Part shown: piece by piece, positions 29,190-43,919 of the stretch | Numbering within the stretch: the first letter of the stretch is position 1 | Layout of the letters: each line of letters starts with the position of its first letter | Origin: Siphonodentalium dalli | Taxonomy: Eukaryota > Mollusca > Scaphopoda > Gadilida > Siphonodentaliidae | Direction of reading: 5' to 3' | Assembly (NCBI GenBank): GCA_032622095.1 | Contig: CP136061.1 | Span: forward strand, 4,086,505 to 4,150,504 | DNA: 64,000 nucleotides | The notes under the pieces: model-generated | What the model was told of the DNA's origin: nothing | The model's input: only the letters and a program-made list of their open reading frames with translations | The model's database searches: none | Made by a program: the position numbers and the translations under genes

Positions 29190-32100
29190 GTGCTGAAAAG
29201 GAGACTATTAGTCACATTATCGACTCATATAGAGGCGATTCTAAGCCGATTATGTGTGGACAATGACAAAAATAAACCAACCCACGACTTATCAGGTGTA
29301 ACCTCATTAACATGTGTTTTCACTATGGCTCGCACCATAACACGAAATAACGACTATAACTCCATTATCTGCTTATTTCATAATCAAATAATCACTTTAT
29401 GTACCTAATTAAAATTATAGGTATATTATGTGCGTATTTACGCGACAATATGTTACTAAATCGCCTGCGTTGGCATAACCATAACAGCCACGGGGCTATC
29501 CTTGTGCTTTCTTCTTCAATAACCACTAGTCCATCTATAAATCACAAACGGGTTCACATACGCCAGTCCAGCTGTTCAATAATTGGGCGTAAGTTGTGCG
29601 TGGGTGAAAATAATGAAGGTCATTTTTCGTTGCTAAATCGCCCGCGTATGCATAACCATAGCAGCCACGGGGCTATCCTTGTGGATTATTCTTGTTCCAC
29701 CACTATTCCATCTAGAAATCACAAATCAAGTAACATGCGCCCGTCCAGCTGTTCAAACATTTAGCGTAAGTTGTGCGTGGGGACAAAATATTGAAAAAAA
29801 GTCATTTTCGTTGCTAAATCGCCTGCGTATGCATAACCATAGAAGCCATGGGGTTATTCTTGTGGATTCTTCTTGTGCCACCACTAGTCCATCAATCACA
29901 AACGGGTTCACATACTCCTGTCCAGCTGTTCAAAAATTGGGCGTGAGTTGTGCGTGGGTCAAAATAATGAAAAAAAGAAAAAAATTCGTTGCTAAATCGA
30001 CTGCGTAGGCATAACCATAGCAGCCACGGGGCTATCCTTGTGTATTCTTCTTGCGCCACCACTAATCCATCTAGAAATCACAAATCAAGTAACATGCGCC
30101 CGTCCAGATGTTCAAAAATTGGTCGTAAGTCGTGCGTGGGGACAAAATATTGAAAACAAGGTAATTTTCGTTGCTAAATCGCCTGCGTATGCATAACCAT
30201 AGAAGCCACGGGGTTATTCTTGTGGATTATTCTTGTGCCACCACTAGTCCATCTAGAAATTACAAATCAAGTAACATGCGCCCGTCTAGCTGTTCAAAAA
30301 TTGGGCGTAAGTCGTGCTTGGGGTCAAAATATTGAAAAAAAAGGTAATTTTTCGATGCTAAATCGCTGTGTAGGCATAACCATAGCAGCCACGGGGTTAT
30401 CCTTGTGGTTTATTCTTGTGCCACCACTAGTCCATCTAGAAATCACAAATAAAGTAACATCCGTCCGTCCAGTTGTTCAAAAATTTGGCGTAAGTCGTGC
30501 GTGGGGTCAAAATAATGAAACAAATGTCATTTTTTGTTGCTAAATCGTCTGCCTAGGCATAACCATAGTAGCTACGGGATTATCCTTGTGGATTCTTCTT
30601 GTGCCACCATTCGTCCATCTAGAAATCACAAACTGGTCCACACATGCCTGTCCAGCTGTTCAAAAATTGGGCGTAAGTCGTGCGTGGGGTAAAAATAGGA
30701 ACATTTTCGTTGCTAAATTCCCTATGTCAGCATAACCACATCAGCCACGGGGCTATCCTTGTGGATTCTGCTTGTGCCACCACTAGTCCATCTAGAAATC
30801 ACAAATCAAGTAACATACGCCCGTCCAGCTGTTCAAAAATTGGGCGTAAGTCGTGCGTGGGTTAAAAATAGGACATTTTTCGTTGCTAAATTGCTTATGT
30901 ATTCATAACCACAACAGCCAAGGGGCTATCCTTATGGATTCTTCTTGTGCCACCATTAGTCCATCTAGAAATTACAAACTAGTTCACATACGCCTGTCCA
31001 GCGGTTCAAACATTGGGCGTAAGTCGTGCGTGGGGTCAAAATATTGAAAAAAAGGTCATTTTTCCTTGCTAAATCGCCTGCGTAGGCATAACCATAGCAG
31101 CCACGGGGCTATCCTTGTGGATTCTTCTTGTGCCACCACCACTCCATCTAAAAATCACAAACTAGGTCACATAAACGTGTCGAGCTGTTCAAAAATTCGG
31201 CGTAAGTCGTGCGTGGGGTAAAATATGACACTTTTTGTTGCTAAATTCCCTATGTAAGCATAATCTTCTTGTACCACCACTAGTCCATCTAAAAATCACA
31301 AACTAGGTCACATAAACTTGTCCAGCTATTCAAAAATTGGGCGTAAATCGCGTGGGGTAAAAATAGGACATTTTTCGTTGCTTATTCCATATTCCAGCCT
31401 TTTCTCATGAAAATCAGCTCATTATTCGATTATATGGAAGAATATTTTAGGTATATAATCTGCTTAATTTTGAGTCGATAATGTGCTGAAAAGGAGACTA
31501 TTAGTCACATTATCGACTCATATAGAGGCGATTCTAAGCCGATTATGTGTGGACAATGACAAAAATAAACCAACCCACGACTTATCAGGTGTAACCTCAT
31601 TAACATGTGTTTTCACTATGGCTCGCACCATAACACGAAATAACGACTATAACTCCATTATCTGCTTATTTCATAATCAAATAATCACTTTATGTACCTA
31701 ATTAAAATTATAGGTATATTATGTGCGTATTTACGCGACAATATGTTACTAAATCGCCTGCGTTGGCATAACCATAACAGCCACGGGGCTATCCTTGTGC
31801 TTTCTTCTTCAATAACCACTAGTCCATCTATAAATCACAAACGGGTTCACATACGCCAGTCCAGCTGTTCAATAATTGGGCGTAAGTTGTGCGTGGGTCA
31901 AAATAATAAAGGTCATTTTTCGTTGCTAAATCGCCCGCGTATGCATAACCATAGCAGCCACGGGGCTATCCTTGTGGATTATTCTTGTTCCACCACTATT
32001 CCATCTAGAAATCACAAATCAAGTAACATGCGCCCGTCCAGCTGTTCAAACATTTAGCGTAAGTTGTGCGTGGGGACAAAATATTGAAAAAAAGTCATTT

Positions 32101-35100
32101 TCGTTGCTAAATCGCCTGCGTATGCATAACCATAGAAGCCATGGGGTTATTCTTGTGGATTCTTCTTGTGCCACCACTAGTCCATCAATCACAAACGGGT
32201 TCACATACTCCTGTCCAGCTGTTCAAAAATTGGGCGTGAGTTGTGCGTGGGTCAAAATAATGAAAAAAAGAAAAAATTTCGTTGCTAAATCGACTGCGTA
32301 GGCATAACCATAGCAGCCACGGGGCTATCCTTGTGTATTCTTCTTGCGCCACCACTAATCCATCTAGAAATCACAAATCAAGTAACATGCGCCCGTCCAG
32401 ATGTTCAAAAATTGGTCGTAAGTCGTGCGTGGGGACAAAATATTGAAAACAAGGTAATTTTCGTTGCTAAATCGCCTGCGTATGCATAACCATAGAAGCC
32501 ACGGGGTTATTCTTGTGGATTATTCTTGTGCCACCACTAGTCCATCTAGAAATTACAAATCAAGTAACATGCGCCCGTCTAGCTGTTCAAAAATTGGGCG
32601 TAAGTCGTGCTTGGGGTCAAAATATTGAAAAAAAAGGGTAATTTTTCGATGCTAAATCGCTGTGTAGGCATAACCATAGCAGCCACGGGGTTATCCTTGT
32701 GGTTTATTCTTGTGCCACCACTAGTCCATCTAGAAATCACAAATCAAGTAACATCCGTCCGTCCAGTTGTTCAAAAATTTGGCGTAAGTCGTGCGTGGGG
32801 TCAAAATAATGAAACAAATGTCATTTTTTGTTGCTAAATCGTCTGCCTAGGCATAACCATAGTAGCTACGGGATTATCCTTGTGGATTCTTCTTGTGCCA
32901 CCATTCGTCCATCTAGAAATTACAAACTGGTCCACACATGCCTGTCCAGCTGTTCAAAAATTGGGCGTAAGTCGTGCGTGGGGTAAAAATAGGAACATTT
33001 TCGTTGCTAAATTCCCTATGTCAGCATAACCACATCAGCCACGGGGCTATCCTTGTGGATTCTGCTTGTGCCACCACTAGTCCATCTAGAAATCACAAAT
33101 CAAGTAACATACGCCCGTCCAGCTGTTCAAAAATTGGGCGTAAGTCGTGCGTGGGTTAAAAATAGGACATTTTTCGTTGCTAAATTGCTTATGTATTCAT
33201 AACCACAACAGCCAAGGGGCTATCCTTGTGGATTCTTCTTGTGCCACCATTAGTCCATCTAGAAATTACAAACTAGTTCACATACGCCTGTCCAGCGGTT
33301 CAAACATTGGGCGTAAGTCGTGCGTGGGGTCAAAATATTGAAAAAAAGGTCATTTTTCCTTGCTAAATCGCCTGCGTAGGCATAACCATAGCAGCCACGG
33401 GGCTATCCTTGTGGATTCTTCTTGTGCCACCACCACTCCATCTAAAAATCACAAACTAGGTCACATAAACGTGTCGAGCTGTTCAAAAATTCGGCGTAAG
33501 TCGTGCGTGGGGTAAAATATGACACTTTTTGTTGCTAAATTCCCTATGTAAGCATAATCTTCTTGTACCACCACTAGTCCATCTAAAAATCACAAACTAG
33601 GTCACATAAACTTGTCCAGCTATTCAAAAATTGGGCGTAAATCGCGTGGGGTAAAAATAGGACATTTTTCGTTGCTTATTCCATATTCCAGCCTTTTCTC
33701 ATGAAAATCAGCTCATTATTCGATTATATGGAAGAATATTTTAGGTATATAATCTGCTTAATTTTGAGTCGATAATGTGCTGAAAAGGAGACTATTAGTC
33801 ACATTATCGACTCATATAGAGGCGATTCTAAGCCGATTATGTGTGGACAATGACAAAAATAAACCAACCCACGACTTATCAGGTGTAACCTCATTAACAT
33901 GTGTTTTCACTATGGCTCGCACCATAACACGAAATAACGACTATAACTCCATTATCTGCTTATTTCATAATCAAATAATCACTTTATGTACCTAATTAAA
34001 ATTATAGGTATATTATGTGCGTATTTACGCGACAATATGTTACTAAATCGCCTGCGTTGGCATAACCATAACAGCCACGGGGCTATCCTTGTGCTTTCTT
34101 CTTCAATAACCACTAGTCCATCTATAAATCACAAACGGGTTCACATACGCCAGTCCAGCTGTTCAATAATTGGGCGTAAGTTGTGCGTGGGTGAAAATAA
34201 TGAAGGTCATTTTTCGTTGCTAAATCGCCCGCGTATGCATAACCATAGCAGCCACGGGGCTATCCTTGTGGATTATTCTTGTTCCACCACTATTCCATCT
34301 AGAAATCACAAATCAAGTAACATGCGCCCGTCCAGCTGTTCAAACATTTAGCGTAAGTTGTGCGTGGGGACAAAATATTGAAAAAAAGTCATTTTCGTTG
34401 CTAAATCGCCTGCGTATGCATAACCATAGAAGCCATGGGGTTATTCTTGTGGATTCTTCTTGTGCCACCACTAGTCCATCAATCACAAACGGGTTCACAT
34501 ACTCCTGTCCAGCTGTTCAAAAATTGGGCGTGAGTTGTGCGTGGGTCAAAATAATGAAAAAAAGAAAAAAATTCGTTGCTAAATCGACTGCGTAGGCATA
34601 ACCATAGCAGCCACGGGGCTATCCTTGTGTATTCTTCTTGCGCCACCACTAATCCATCTAGAAATCACAAATCAAGTAACATGCGCCCGTCCAGATGTTC
34701 AAAAATTGGTCGTAAGTCGTGCGTGGGGACAAAATATTGAAAACAAGGTAATTTTCGTTGCTAAATCGCCTGCGTATGCATAACCATAGAAGCCACGGGG
34801 TTATTCTTGTGGATTATTCTTGTGCCACCACTAGTCCATCTAGAAATTACAAATCAAGTAACATGCGCCCGTCTAGCTGTTCAAAAATTGGGCGTAAGTC
34901 GTGCTTGGGGTCAAAATATTGAAAAAAAAGGTAATTTTTCGATGCTAAATCGCTGTGTAGGCATAACCATAGCAGCCACGGGGTTATCCTTGTGGTTTAT
35001 TCTTGTGCCACCACTAGTCCATCTAGAAATCACAAATCAAGTAACATCCGTCCGTCCAGTTGTTCAAAAATTTGGCGTAAGTCGTGCGTGGGGTCAAAAT

Positions 35101-38100
35101 AATGAAACAAATGTCATTTTTTGTTGCTAAATCGTCTGCCTAGGCATAACCATAGTAGCTACGGGATTATCCTTGTGGATTCTTCTTGTGCCACCATTCG
35201 TCCATCTAGAAATTACAAACTGGTCCACACATGCCTGTCCAGCTGTTCAAAAATTGGGCGTAAGTCGTGCGTGGGGTAAAAATAGGAACATTTTCGTTGC
35301 TAAATTCCCTATGTCAGCATAACCACATCAGCCACGGGGCTATCCTTGTGGATTCTGCTTGTGCCACCACTAGTCCATCTAGAAATCACAAATCAAGTAA
35401 CATACGCCCGTCCAGCTGTTCAAAAATTGGGCGTAAGTCGTGCGTGGGTTAAAAATAGGACATTTTTCGTTGCTAAATTGCTTATGTATTCATAACCACA
35501 ACAGCCAAGGGGCTATCCTTATGGATTCTTCTTGTGCCACCATTAGTCCATCTAGAAATTACAAACTAGTTCACATACGCCTGTCCAGCGGTTCAAACAT
35601 TGGGCGTAAGTCGTGCGTGGGGTCAAAATATTGAAAAAAAGGTCATTTTTCCTTGCTAAATCGCCTGCGTAGGCATAACCATAGCAGCCACGGGGCTATC
35701 CTTGTGGATTCTTCTTGTGCCACCACCACTCCATCTAAAAATCACAAACTAGGTCACATAAACGTGTCGAGCTGTTCAAAAATTCGGCGTAAGTCGTGCG
35801 TGGGGTAAAATATGACACTTTTTGTTGCTAAATTCCCTATGTAAGCATAATCTTCTTGTACCACCACTAGTCCATCTAAAAATCACAAACTAGGTCACAT
35901 AAACTTGTCCAGCTATTCAAAAATTGGGCGTAAATCGCGTGGTGTAAAAATAGGACATTTTTCGTTGCTTATTCCATATTCCAGCCTTTTCTCATGAAAA
36001 TCAGCTCATTATTCGATTATATGGAAGAATATTTTAGGTATATAATCTGCTTAATTTTGAGTCGATAATGTGCTGAAAAGGAGACTATTAGTCACATTAT
36101 CGACTCATATAGAGGCGATTCTAAGCCGATTATGTGTGGACAATGACAAAAATAAACCAACCCACGACTTATCAGGTGTAACCTCATTAACATGTGTTTT
36201 CACTATGGCTCGCACCATAACACGAAATAACGACTATAACTCCATTATCTGCTTATTTCATAATCAAATAATCACTTTATGTACCTAATTAAAATTATAG
36301 GTATATTATGTGCGTATTTACGCGACAATATGTTACTAAATCGCCTGCGTTGGCATAACCATAACAGCCACGGGGCTATCCTTGTGCTTTCTTCTTCAAT
36401 AACCACTAGTCCATCTATAAATCACAAACGGGTTCACATACGCCAGTCCAGCTGTTCAATAATTGGGCGTAAGTTGTGCGTGGGTGAAAATAATGAAGGT
36501 CATTTTTCGTTGCTAAATCGCCCGCGTATGCATAACCATAGCAGCCACGGGGCTATCCTTGTGGATTATTCTTGTTCCACCACTATTCCATCTAGAAATC
36601 ACAAATCAAGTAACATGCGCCCGTCCAGCTGTTCAAACATTTAGCGTAAGTTGTGCGTGGGGACAAAATATTGAAAAAAAGTCATTTTCGTTGCTAAATC
36701 GCCTGCGTATGCATAACCATAGAAGCCATGGGGTTATTCTTGTGGATTCTTCTTGTGCCACCACTAGTCCATCAATCACAAACGGGTTCACATACTCCTG
36801 TCCAGCTGTTCAAAAATTGGGCGTGAGTTGTGCGTGGGTCAAAATAATGAAAAAAAGAAAAAAATTCGTTGCTAAATCGACTGCGTAGGCATAACCATAG
36901 CAGCCACGGGGCTATCCTTGTGTATTCTTCTTGCGCCACCACTAATCCATCTAGAAATCACAAATCAAGTAACATGCGCCCGTCCAGATGTTCAAAAATT
37001 GGTCGTAAGTCGTGCGTGGGGACAAAATATTGAAAACAAGGTAATTTTCGTTGCTAAATCGCCTGCGTATGCATAACCATAGAAGCCACGGGGTTATTCT
37101 TGTGGATTATTCTTGTGCCACCACTAGTCCATCTAGAAATTACAAATCAAGTAACATGCGCCCGTCTAGCTGTTCAAAAATTGGGCGTAAGTCGTGCTTG
37201 GGGTCAAAATATTGAAAAAAAAGGTAATTTTTCGATGCTAAATCGCTGTGTAGGCATAACCATAGCAGCCACGGGGTTATCCTTGTGGTTTATTCTTGTG
37301 CCACCACTAGTCCATCTAGAAATCACAAATAAAGTAACATCCGTCCGTCCAGTTGTTCAAAAATTTGGCGTAAGTCGTGCATGGGGTCAAAATAATGAAA
37401 CAAATGTAATTTTTTGTTGCTAAATCGTCTGCCTAGGCATAACCATAGTAGCTACGGGATTATCCTTGTGGATTCTTCTTGTGCCACCATTCGTCCATCT
37501 AGAAATCACAAACTGGTCCACACATGCCTGTCCAGCTGTTCAAAAATTGGGCGTAAGTCGTGCGTGGGGTAAAAATAGGAACATTTTCGTTGCTAAATTC
37601 CCTATGTCAGCATAACCACATCAGCCACGGGGCTATCCTTGTGGATTCTGCTTGTGCCACCACTAGTCCATCTAGAAATCACAAATCAAGTAACATACGC
37701 CCGTCCAGCTGTTCAAAAATTGGGCGTAAGTCGTGCGTGGGTTAAAAATAGGACATTTTTCGTTGCTAAATTGCTTATGTATTCATAACCACAACAGCCA
37801 AGGGGCTATCCTTATGGATTCTTCTTGTGCCACCATTAGTCCATCTAGAAATTACAAACTAGTTCACATACGCCTGTCCAGCGGTTCAAACATTGGGCGT
37901 AAGTCGTGCGTGGGGTCAAAATATTGAAAAAAAGGTCATTTTTCCTTGCTAAATCGCCTGCGTAGGCATAACCATAGCAGCCACGGGGCTATCCTTGTGG
38001 ATTCTTCTTGTGCCACCACCACTCCATCTAAAAATCACAAACTAGGTCACATAAACGTGTCGAGCTGTTCAAAAATTCGGCGTAAGTCGTGCGTGGGGTA

Positions 38101-38629
38101 AAATATGACACTTTTTGTTGCTAAATTCCCTATGTAAGCATAATCTTCTTGTACCACCACTAGTCCATCTAAAAATCACAAACTAGGTCACATAAACTTG
38201 TCCAGCTATTCAAAAATTGGGCGTAAATCGCGTGGGGTAAAAATAGGACATTTTTCGTTGCTTATTCCATATTCCAGCCTTTTCTCATGAAAATCAGCTC
38301 ATTATTCGATTATATGGAAGAATATTTTAGGTATATAATCTGCTTAATTTTGAGTCGATAATGTGCTGAAAAGGAGACTATTAGTCACATTATCGACTCA
38401 TATAGAGGCGATTCTAAGCCGATTATGTGTGGACAATGACAAAAATAAACCAACCCACGACTTATCAGGTGTAACCTCATTAACATGTGTTTTCACTATG
38501 GCTCGCACCATAACACGAAATAACGACTATAACTCCATTATCTGCTTATTTCATAATCAAATAATCACTTTATGTACCTAATTAAAATTATAGGTATATT
38601 ATGTGCGTATTTACGCGACAATATGTTAC

Positions 38630-38729
38630 NNNNNNNNNNNNNNNNNNNNNNNNNNNNNNNNNNNNNNNNNNNNNNNNNNNNNNNNNNNNNNNNNNNNNNN
38701 NNNNNNNNNNNNNNNNNNNNNNNNNNNNN
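38630..38729. other. Assembly gap (100 N)
   Basis: Exactly 100 N, the conventional size for a gap of unknown length. It separates the 2.3-kb satellite from the 44-bp satellite, so true distance and order are not established. Confidence 0.98.
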
Positions 38730-41700
38730 GTATTATCAATATGTCACCTTCCTTATGTGTGTCTTATAGGTATGTATTATCAATATGTCACCGTCCTTAT
38801 GTGTGTCTTATAGGTATGTATTATCAATATGTCACCGTCCTTATGTCAGTATTATAGGTATGTATTATCAATATGTCACCGTCCTTATGTGTGTCTTATA
38901 GGTATGTATTATCAATATGTCACCGTCCTTATGTGTGTCTTATAGGTATGTATTATCAATATGTCACCGTCCTTATGTCAGTATTATAGGTATGTATTAT
39001 CAATATGTCACCTTCCTTATGTGTGTCTTATAGGTATGTATTATCAATATGTCACCGTCCTTATGTGTGTCTTATAGGTATGTATTATCAATATGTCACC
39101 GTCCTTATGTCAGTATTATAGGTATGTATTATCAATATGTCACCGTCCTTATGTGAGTCTTATAGGTATGTATTATCAATATGCCACCGTCCTTATGTGA
39201 GTCTTATAGGTATGTATTATCAATATGTCACCGTCCTTATGTCAGTCTTATAGGTATGCATTATCAATATGTCACCTTCCTTATGTCAGTCTTATAGGTA
39301 TGTATTATCAATATGTCACCGTCCTTATGTCAGTCTTATAGGTATGCATTATAAATATGTCACCGTCCTTATGTGAGTCTTATAGGTATGTATTATCAAT
39401 ATGTCACCGTCCTTATGTGAGTCTTATAGGTATGTATTATCAATATGTCACCGTCCTTATGTGAGTCTTATAGGTATGTATTATCAATATACACCGTCCT
39501 TATGTGTGTCTTATAGGTATGTATTATCAATATGCCACCGTCCTTATGTGTGTCTTATAGGTATGTATTATCAATATGTCACCGTCCTTATGTGTGTCTT
39601 ATAGGTATGTATTATCAATATGCCACCGTCCTTATGTCAGTCTTATAGGTATGTATTATCAATATGCCACCGTCCTTATGTCAGTATTATAGGTATGTAT
39701 TATCAATATGTCACCTTCCTTATGTGAGTCTTATAGGTATGTATTATCAATATGTCACCGTCCTTATGTCAGTATTATAGGTATACATTATCAATATGCC
39801 ACCGTCCTTATGTCAGTCTTATAGGTATACATTATCAATATGCCACCGTCCTTATGTGAGTCTTATAGGTATGTACTATCAATATGTCACCTTCCTTATG
39901 TGAGTCTTATAGGTATGTATTATCAATATGTCACCGTCCTTATGTGTGTCTTATAGGTATGTATTATCAATATGCCACCGTCCTTATGTGAGTCTTATAG
40001 GTATGTATTATCAATATGTCACCGTCCTTATGTGAGTCTTATAGGTATGTATTATCAATATGTCACCTTCCTTATGTGTGTCTTATAGGTATGTATTATC
40101 AATATGCCACCGTCCTTATGTGTGTCTTATAGGTATGTATTATCAATATGTCACCGTCCTTATGTGAGTCTTATAGGTATGCATTATCAATATGTCACCG
40201 TCCTTATGTGTGTCTTATAGGTATGTATTATCAATATGCCACCTTCCTTATGTGAGTCTTATAGGTATGCATTATCAATATGTCACCGTCCTTATGTGAG
40301 TCTTATAGGTATGTATTATCAATATACACCGTCCTTATGTGTGTCTTATAGGTATGTATTATCAATATGTCACCGTCCTTATGTGAGTCTTATAGGTATG
40401 TATTATCAATATACACCGTCCTTATGTGTGTCTTATAGGTATGTATTATCAATATGCCACCGTCCTTATGTGTGTCTTATAGGTATGTATTATCAATATG
40501 TCACCGTCCTTATGTGTGTCTTATAGGTATGTATTATCAATATACACCGTCCTTATGTGTGTCTTATAGGTATGTATTATCAATATGCCACCGTCCTTAT
40601 GTGTGTCTTATAGGTATGTATTATCAATATGTCACCGTCCTTATGTGTGTCTTATAGGTATGTATTATCAATATGCCACCGTCCTTATGTCAGTCTTATA
40701 GGTATGTATTATCAATATGCCACCGTCCTTATGTCAGTATTATAGGTATGTATTATCAATATGTCACCTTCCTTATGTGAGTCTTATAGGTATGTATTAT
40801 CAATATGTCACCGTCCTTATGTCAGTATTATAGGTATACATTATCAATATGCCACCGTCCTTATTTCAGTCTTATAGGTATACATTATCAATATGCCACC
40901 GTCCTTATGTGAGTCTTATAGGTATGTACTATCAATATGTCACCTTCCTTATGTGAGTCTTTTAGGTATGTATTATCAATATGTCACCGTCCTTATGTGT
41001 GTCTTATAGGTATGTATTATCAATATGCCACCGTCCTTATGTGAGTCTTATAGGTATGTATTATCAATATGTCACCGTCCTTATGTGAGTCTTATAGGTA
41101 TGTATTATCAATATGTCACCTTCCTTATGTGTGTCTTATAGGTATGTATTATCAATATGCCACCGTCCTTATGTGTGTCTTATAGGTATGTATTATCAAT
41201 ATGTCACCGTCCTTATGTGAGTCTTATAGGTATGCATTATCAATATGTCACCGTCCTTATGTGTGTCTTATAGGTATGTATTATCAATATGCCACCTTCC
41301 TTATGTGAGTCTTATAGGTATGCATTATCAATATGTCACCGTCCTTATGTCAGTCTTATAGGTATGCATTATCAATATGTCACCGTCCTTATGTGAGTCT
41401 TATAGGTATGTATTATCAATATGCCACCGTCCTTATGTGAGTCCTATAGGTATGTATTATCAATATGTCACCGTCCTTATGTGAGTCTTATAGGTATGTA
41501 TTATCAATATGTCACCTTCCTTATGTGTGTCTTATAGGTATGTATTATCAATATGTCACCGTCCTTATGTCAGTCTTATAGGTATGTATTATCAATATGT
41601 CACCGTCCTTATGTGAGTCTTATAGGTATGTATTATCAATATGTCACCGTCCTTATGTCAGTCTTATAGGTATGTATTATCAATATGTCACCGTCCTTAT

Positions 41701-43919
41701 GTCAGTCTTATAGGTATGTATTATCAATATGTCACCGTCCTTATGTGAGTCTTATAGGTATGTATTATCAATATGTCACCGTCCTTATGTGTGTCTTATA
41801 GGTATGTATTATCAATATGTCACCGTCCTTATGTGAGTCTTATAGGTATGTATTATCAATATGTCACCGTCCTTATGTGAGTCTTATAGGTATGCATTAT
41901 CAATATGTCACCTTCCTTATGTGAGTCTTATAGGTATGTATTATCAATATGTCACCGTCCTTATGTGAGTCTTATAGGTATGTATTATCAATATGTCACC
42001 GTCCTTATGTGAGTCTTATAGGTATGCATTATCAATATGTCACCGTCCTTATGTGAGTCTTATAGGTATGTATTATCAATATGTCACCGTCCTTATGTGT
42101 GTCTTATAGGTATGTATTATCAATATGTCACCTTCCTTATGTGTGTCTTATAGGTATGTATTATCAATATGTCACCGTCCTTATGTGAGTCTTATAGGTA
42201 TGTATTATCAATATGTCACCGTCCTTATGTGAGTCTTATAGGTATGCATTATCAATATGTCACCGTCCTTATGTGAGTCTTATAGGTATGTATTATCAAT
42301 ATGTCACCGTCCTTATGTGAGTCCTATAGGTATGTATTATCAATATGTCACCGTCCTTATGTGTGTCTTATAGGTATGTATTATCAATATGCCACCTTCC
42401 TTATGTGTGTCTTATAGGTATGTATTATCAATATGCCACCGTCCTTATGTGTGTCTTATAGGTATGTATTATCAATATGTCACCGTCCTTATGTGAGTCT
42501 TATAGGTATGTATTATCAATATGCCACCTTCCTTATGTGTGTCTTATAGGTATGTATTATCAATATGTCACCGTCCTTATGTCAGTCTTATAGGTATGTA
42601 TTATCAATATGTCGCCTTCCTTATGTGTGTCTTATAGGTATGTATTATCAATATGTCACCGTCCTTATGTCAGTCTTATAGGTATGTATTATCAATATGT
42701 CACCGTCCTTATGTGTGTCTTATAGGTATGTATTATCAATATGCCACCTTCCTTATGTCAGTCTTATAGGTATGTATTATCAATATCCACCGACCTTATG
42801 TGTGTCTTATAGGTATGTATTATCAATATGCCACCTTCCTTATGTCAGTATTATAGGTATGTATTATCAATATGCCACCTTCCTTATGTCAGTCTTATAG
42901 GTATGTATTATCAATATGCCACCGTCCTTATGTCAGTCTTATAGGTATGTATTATCAATATGCCACCTTCCTTATGTCAGTCTTATAGGTATGTATTATC
43001 AATATGCCACCTTCCTTATGTGTGTCTTATAGGTATGTATTATCAATATGCCACCGTCCTTATGTGAGTCTTATAGGTATGTATTATCAATATGCCACCG
43101 TCCTTATGTCAGTCTTATAGGTATGTATTATCAATATGCCACCGTCCTTATGTGTGTCTTATAGGTATGTATTAGCAATATGCCACCGTCCTTATGTGAG
43201 TCTTATAGGTATGTATTATCAATATGTCACCGTCCTTATGTCAGTCTTATAGGTATGTATTATCAATATGCCACCGTCCTTATGTGTGTCTTATAGGTAT
43301 GTATTAGCAATATGCCACCGTCCTTATGTGTGTCTTATAGGTATGTATTATCAATATGCCACCGTCCTTATGTGTGTCTTATAGGTATGTATTATCAATA
43401 TGTCACCGTCCTTATGTGTGTCTTATAGGTATGTATTATCAATATGTCACCGTCCTTATGTGTGTCTTATAGGTATGTATTATCAATATGCCACCGTCCT
43501 TATGTGTGTCTTATAGGTATGTATTAGCAATATGCCACCGTCCTTATGTGTGTCTTATAGGTATGTATTATCAATATGTCACCGTCCTTATGTCAGTCTT
43601 ATAGGTATGTATTATCAATATGTCACCGTCCTTATGTGTGTCTTATAGGTATGTATTATCAATATGTCACCGTCCTTATGTCAGTCTTATAGGTATGTAT
43701 TATCAATATGTCACCGTCCTTATGTCAGTCTTATAGGTATGTATTATCAATATGTCACCGTCCTTATGTGTGTCTTATAGGTATGTATTATCAATATGTC
43801 ACCGTCCTTATGTGTGTCTTATAGGTATGTATTATCAATATGTCACCGTCCTTATGTCAGTCTTATAGGTATGTATTATCAATATGTCACCGTCCTTATG
43901 TCAGTCTTATAGGTATGTA

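Larger units (their letters stand above)
24194..38629. repeat. Higher-order satellite array: about 2293-bp units of 140-185-bp monomers
   Basis: Basic monomers share gttgctaaatcgcctgcgt, cataaccatagcagccacgg, gtgccaccactagtccatc and gggcgtaagtcgtgcgtggg. About eleven diverged monomers (starts near 25047, 25226, 25404, 25583, 25765, 25951, 26131, 26305, 26478, 26659 and 26832) plus a unique spacer of about 360 bp form one higher-order unit. Spacer hairpins begin at 24775, 27068, 29179, 31472, 33766, 36059 and 38352, giving unit lengths 2293, 2111, 2293, 2294, 2293 and 2293. Copies of a whole unit differ by only a few bases, while monomers inside a unit are clearly diverged. The array starts with a partial unit and runs into the N gap. 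Short open frames recur in each unit, but I see no coding constraint. Confidence 0.95.

Noticed and set aside
24786..38581. Recurring open frames of 61-121 codons in each 2.3-kb unit
   Set aside because: They repeat with the satellite, have no recognisable domain, overlap each other in different frames, and change length when a single base in a homopolymer changes.
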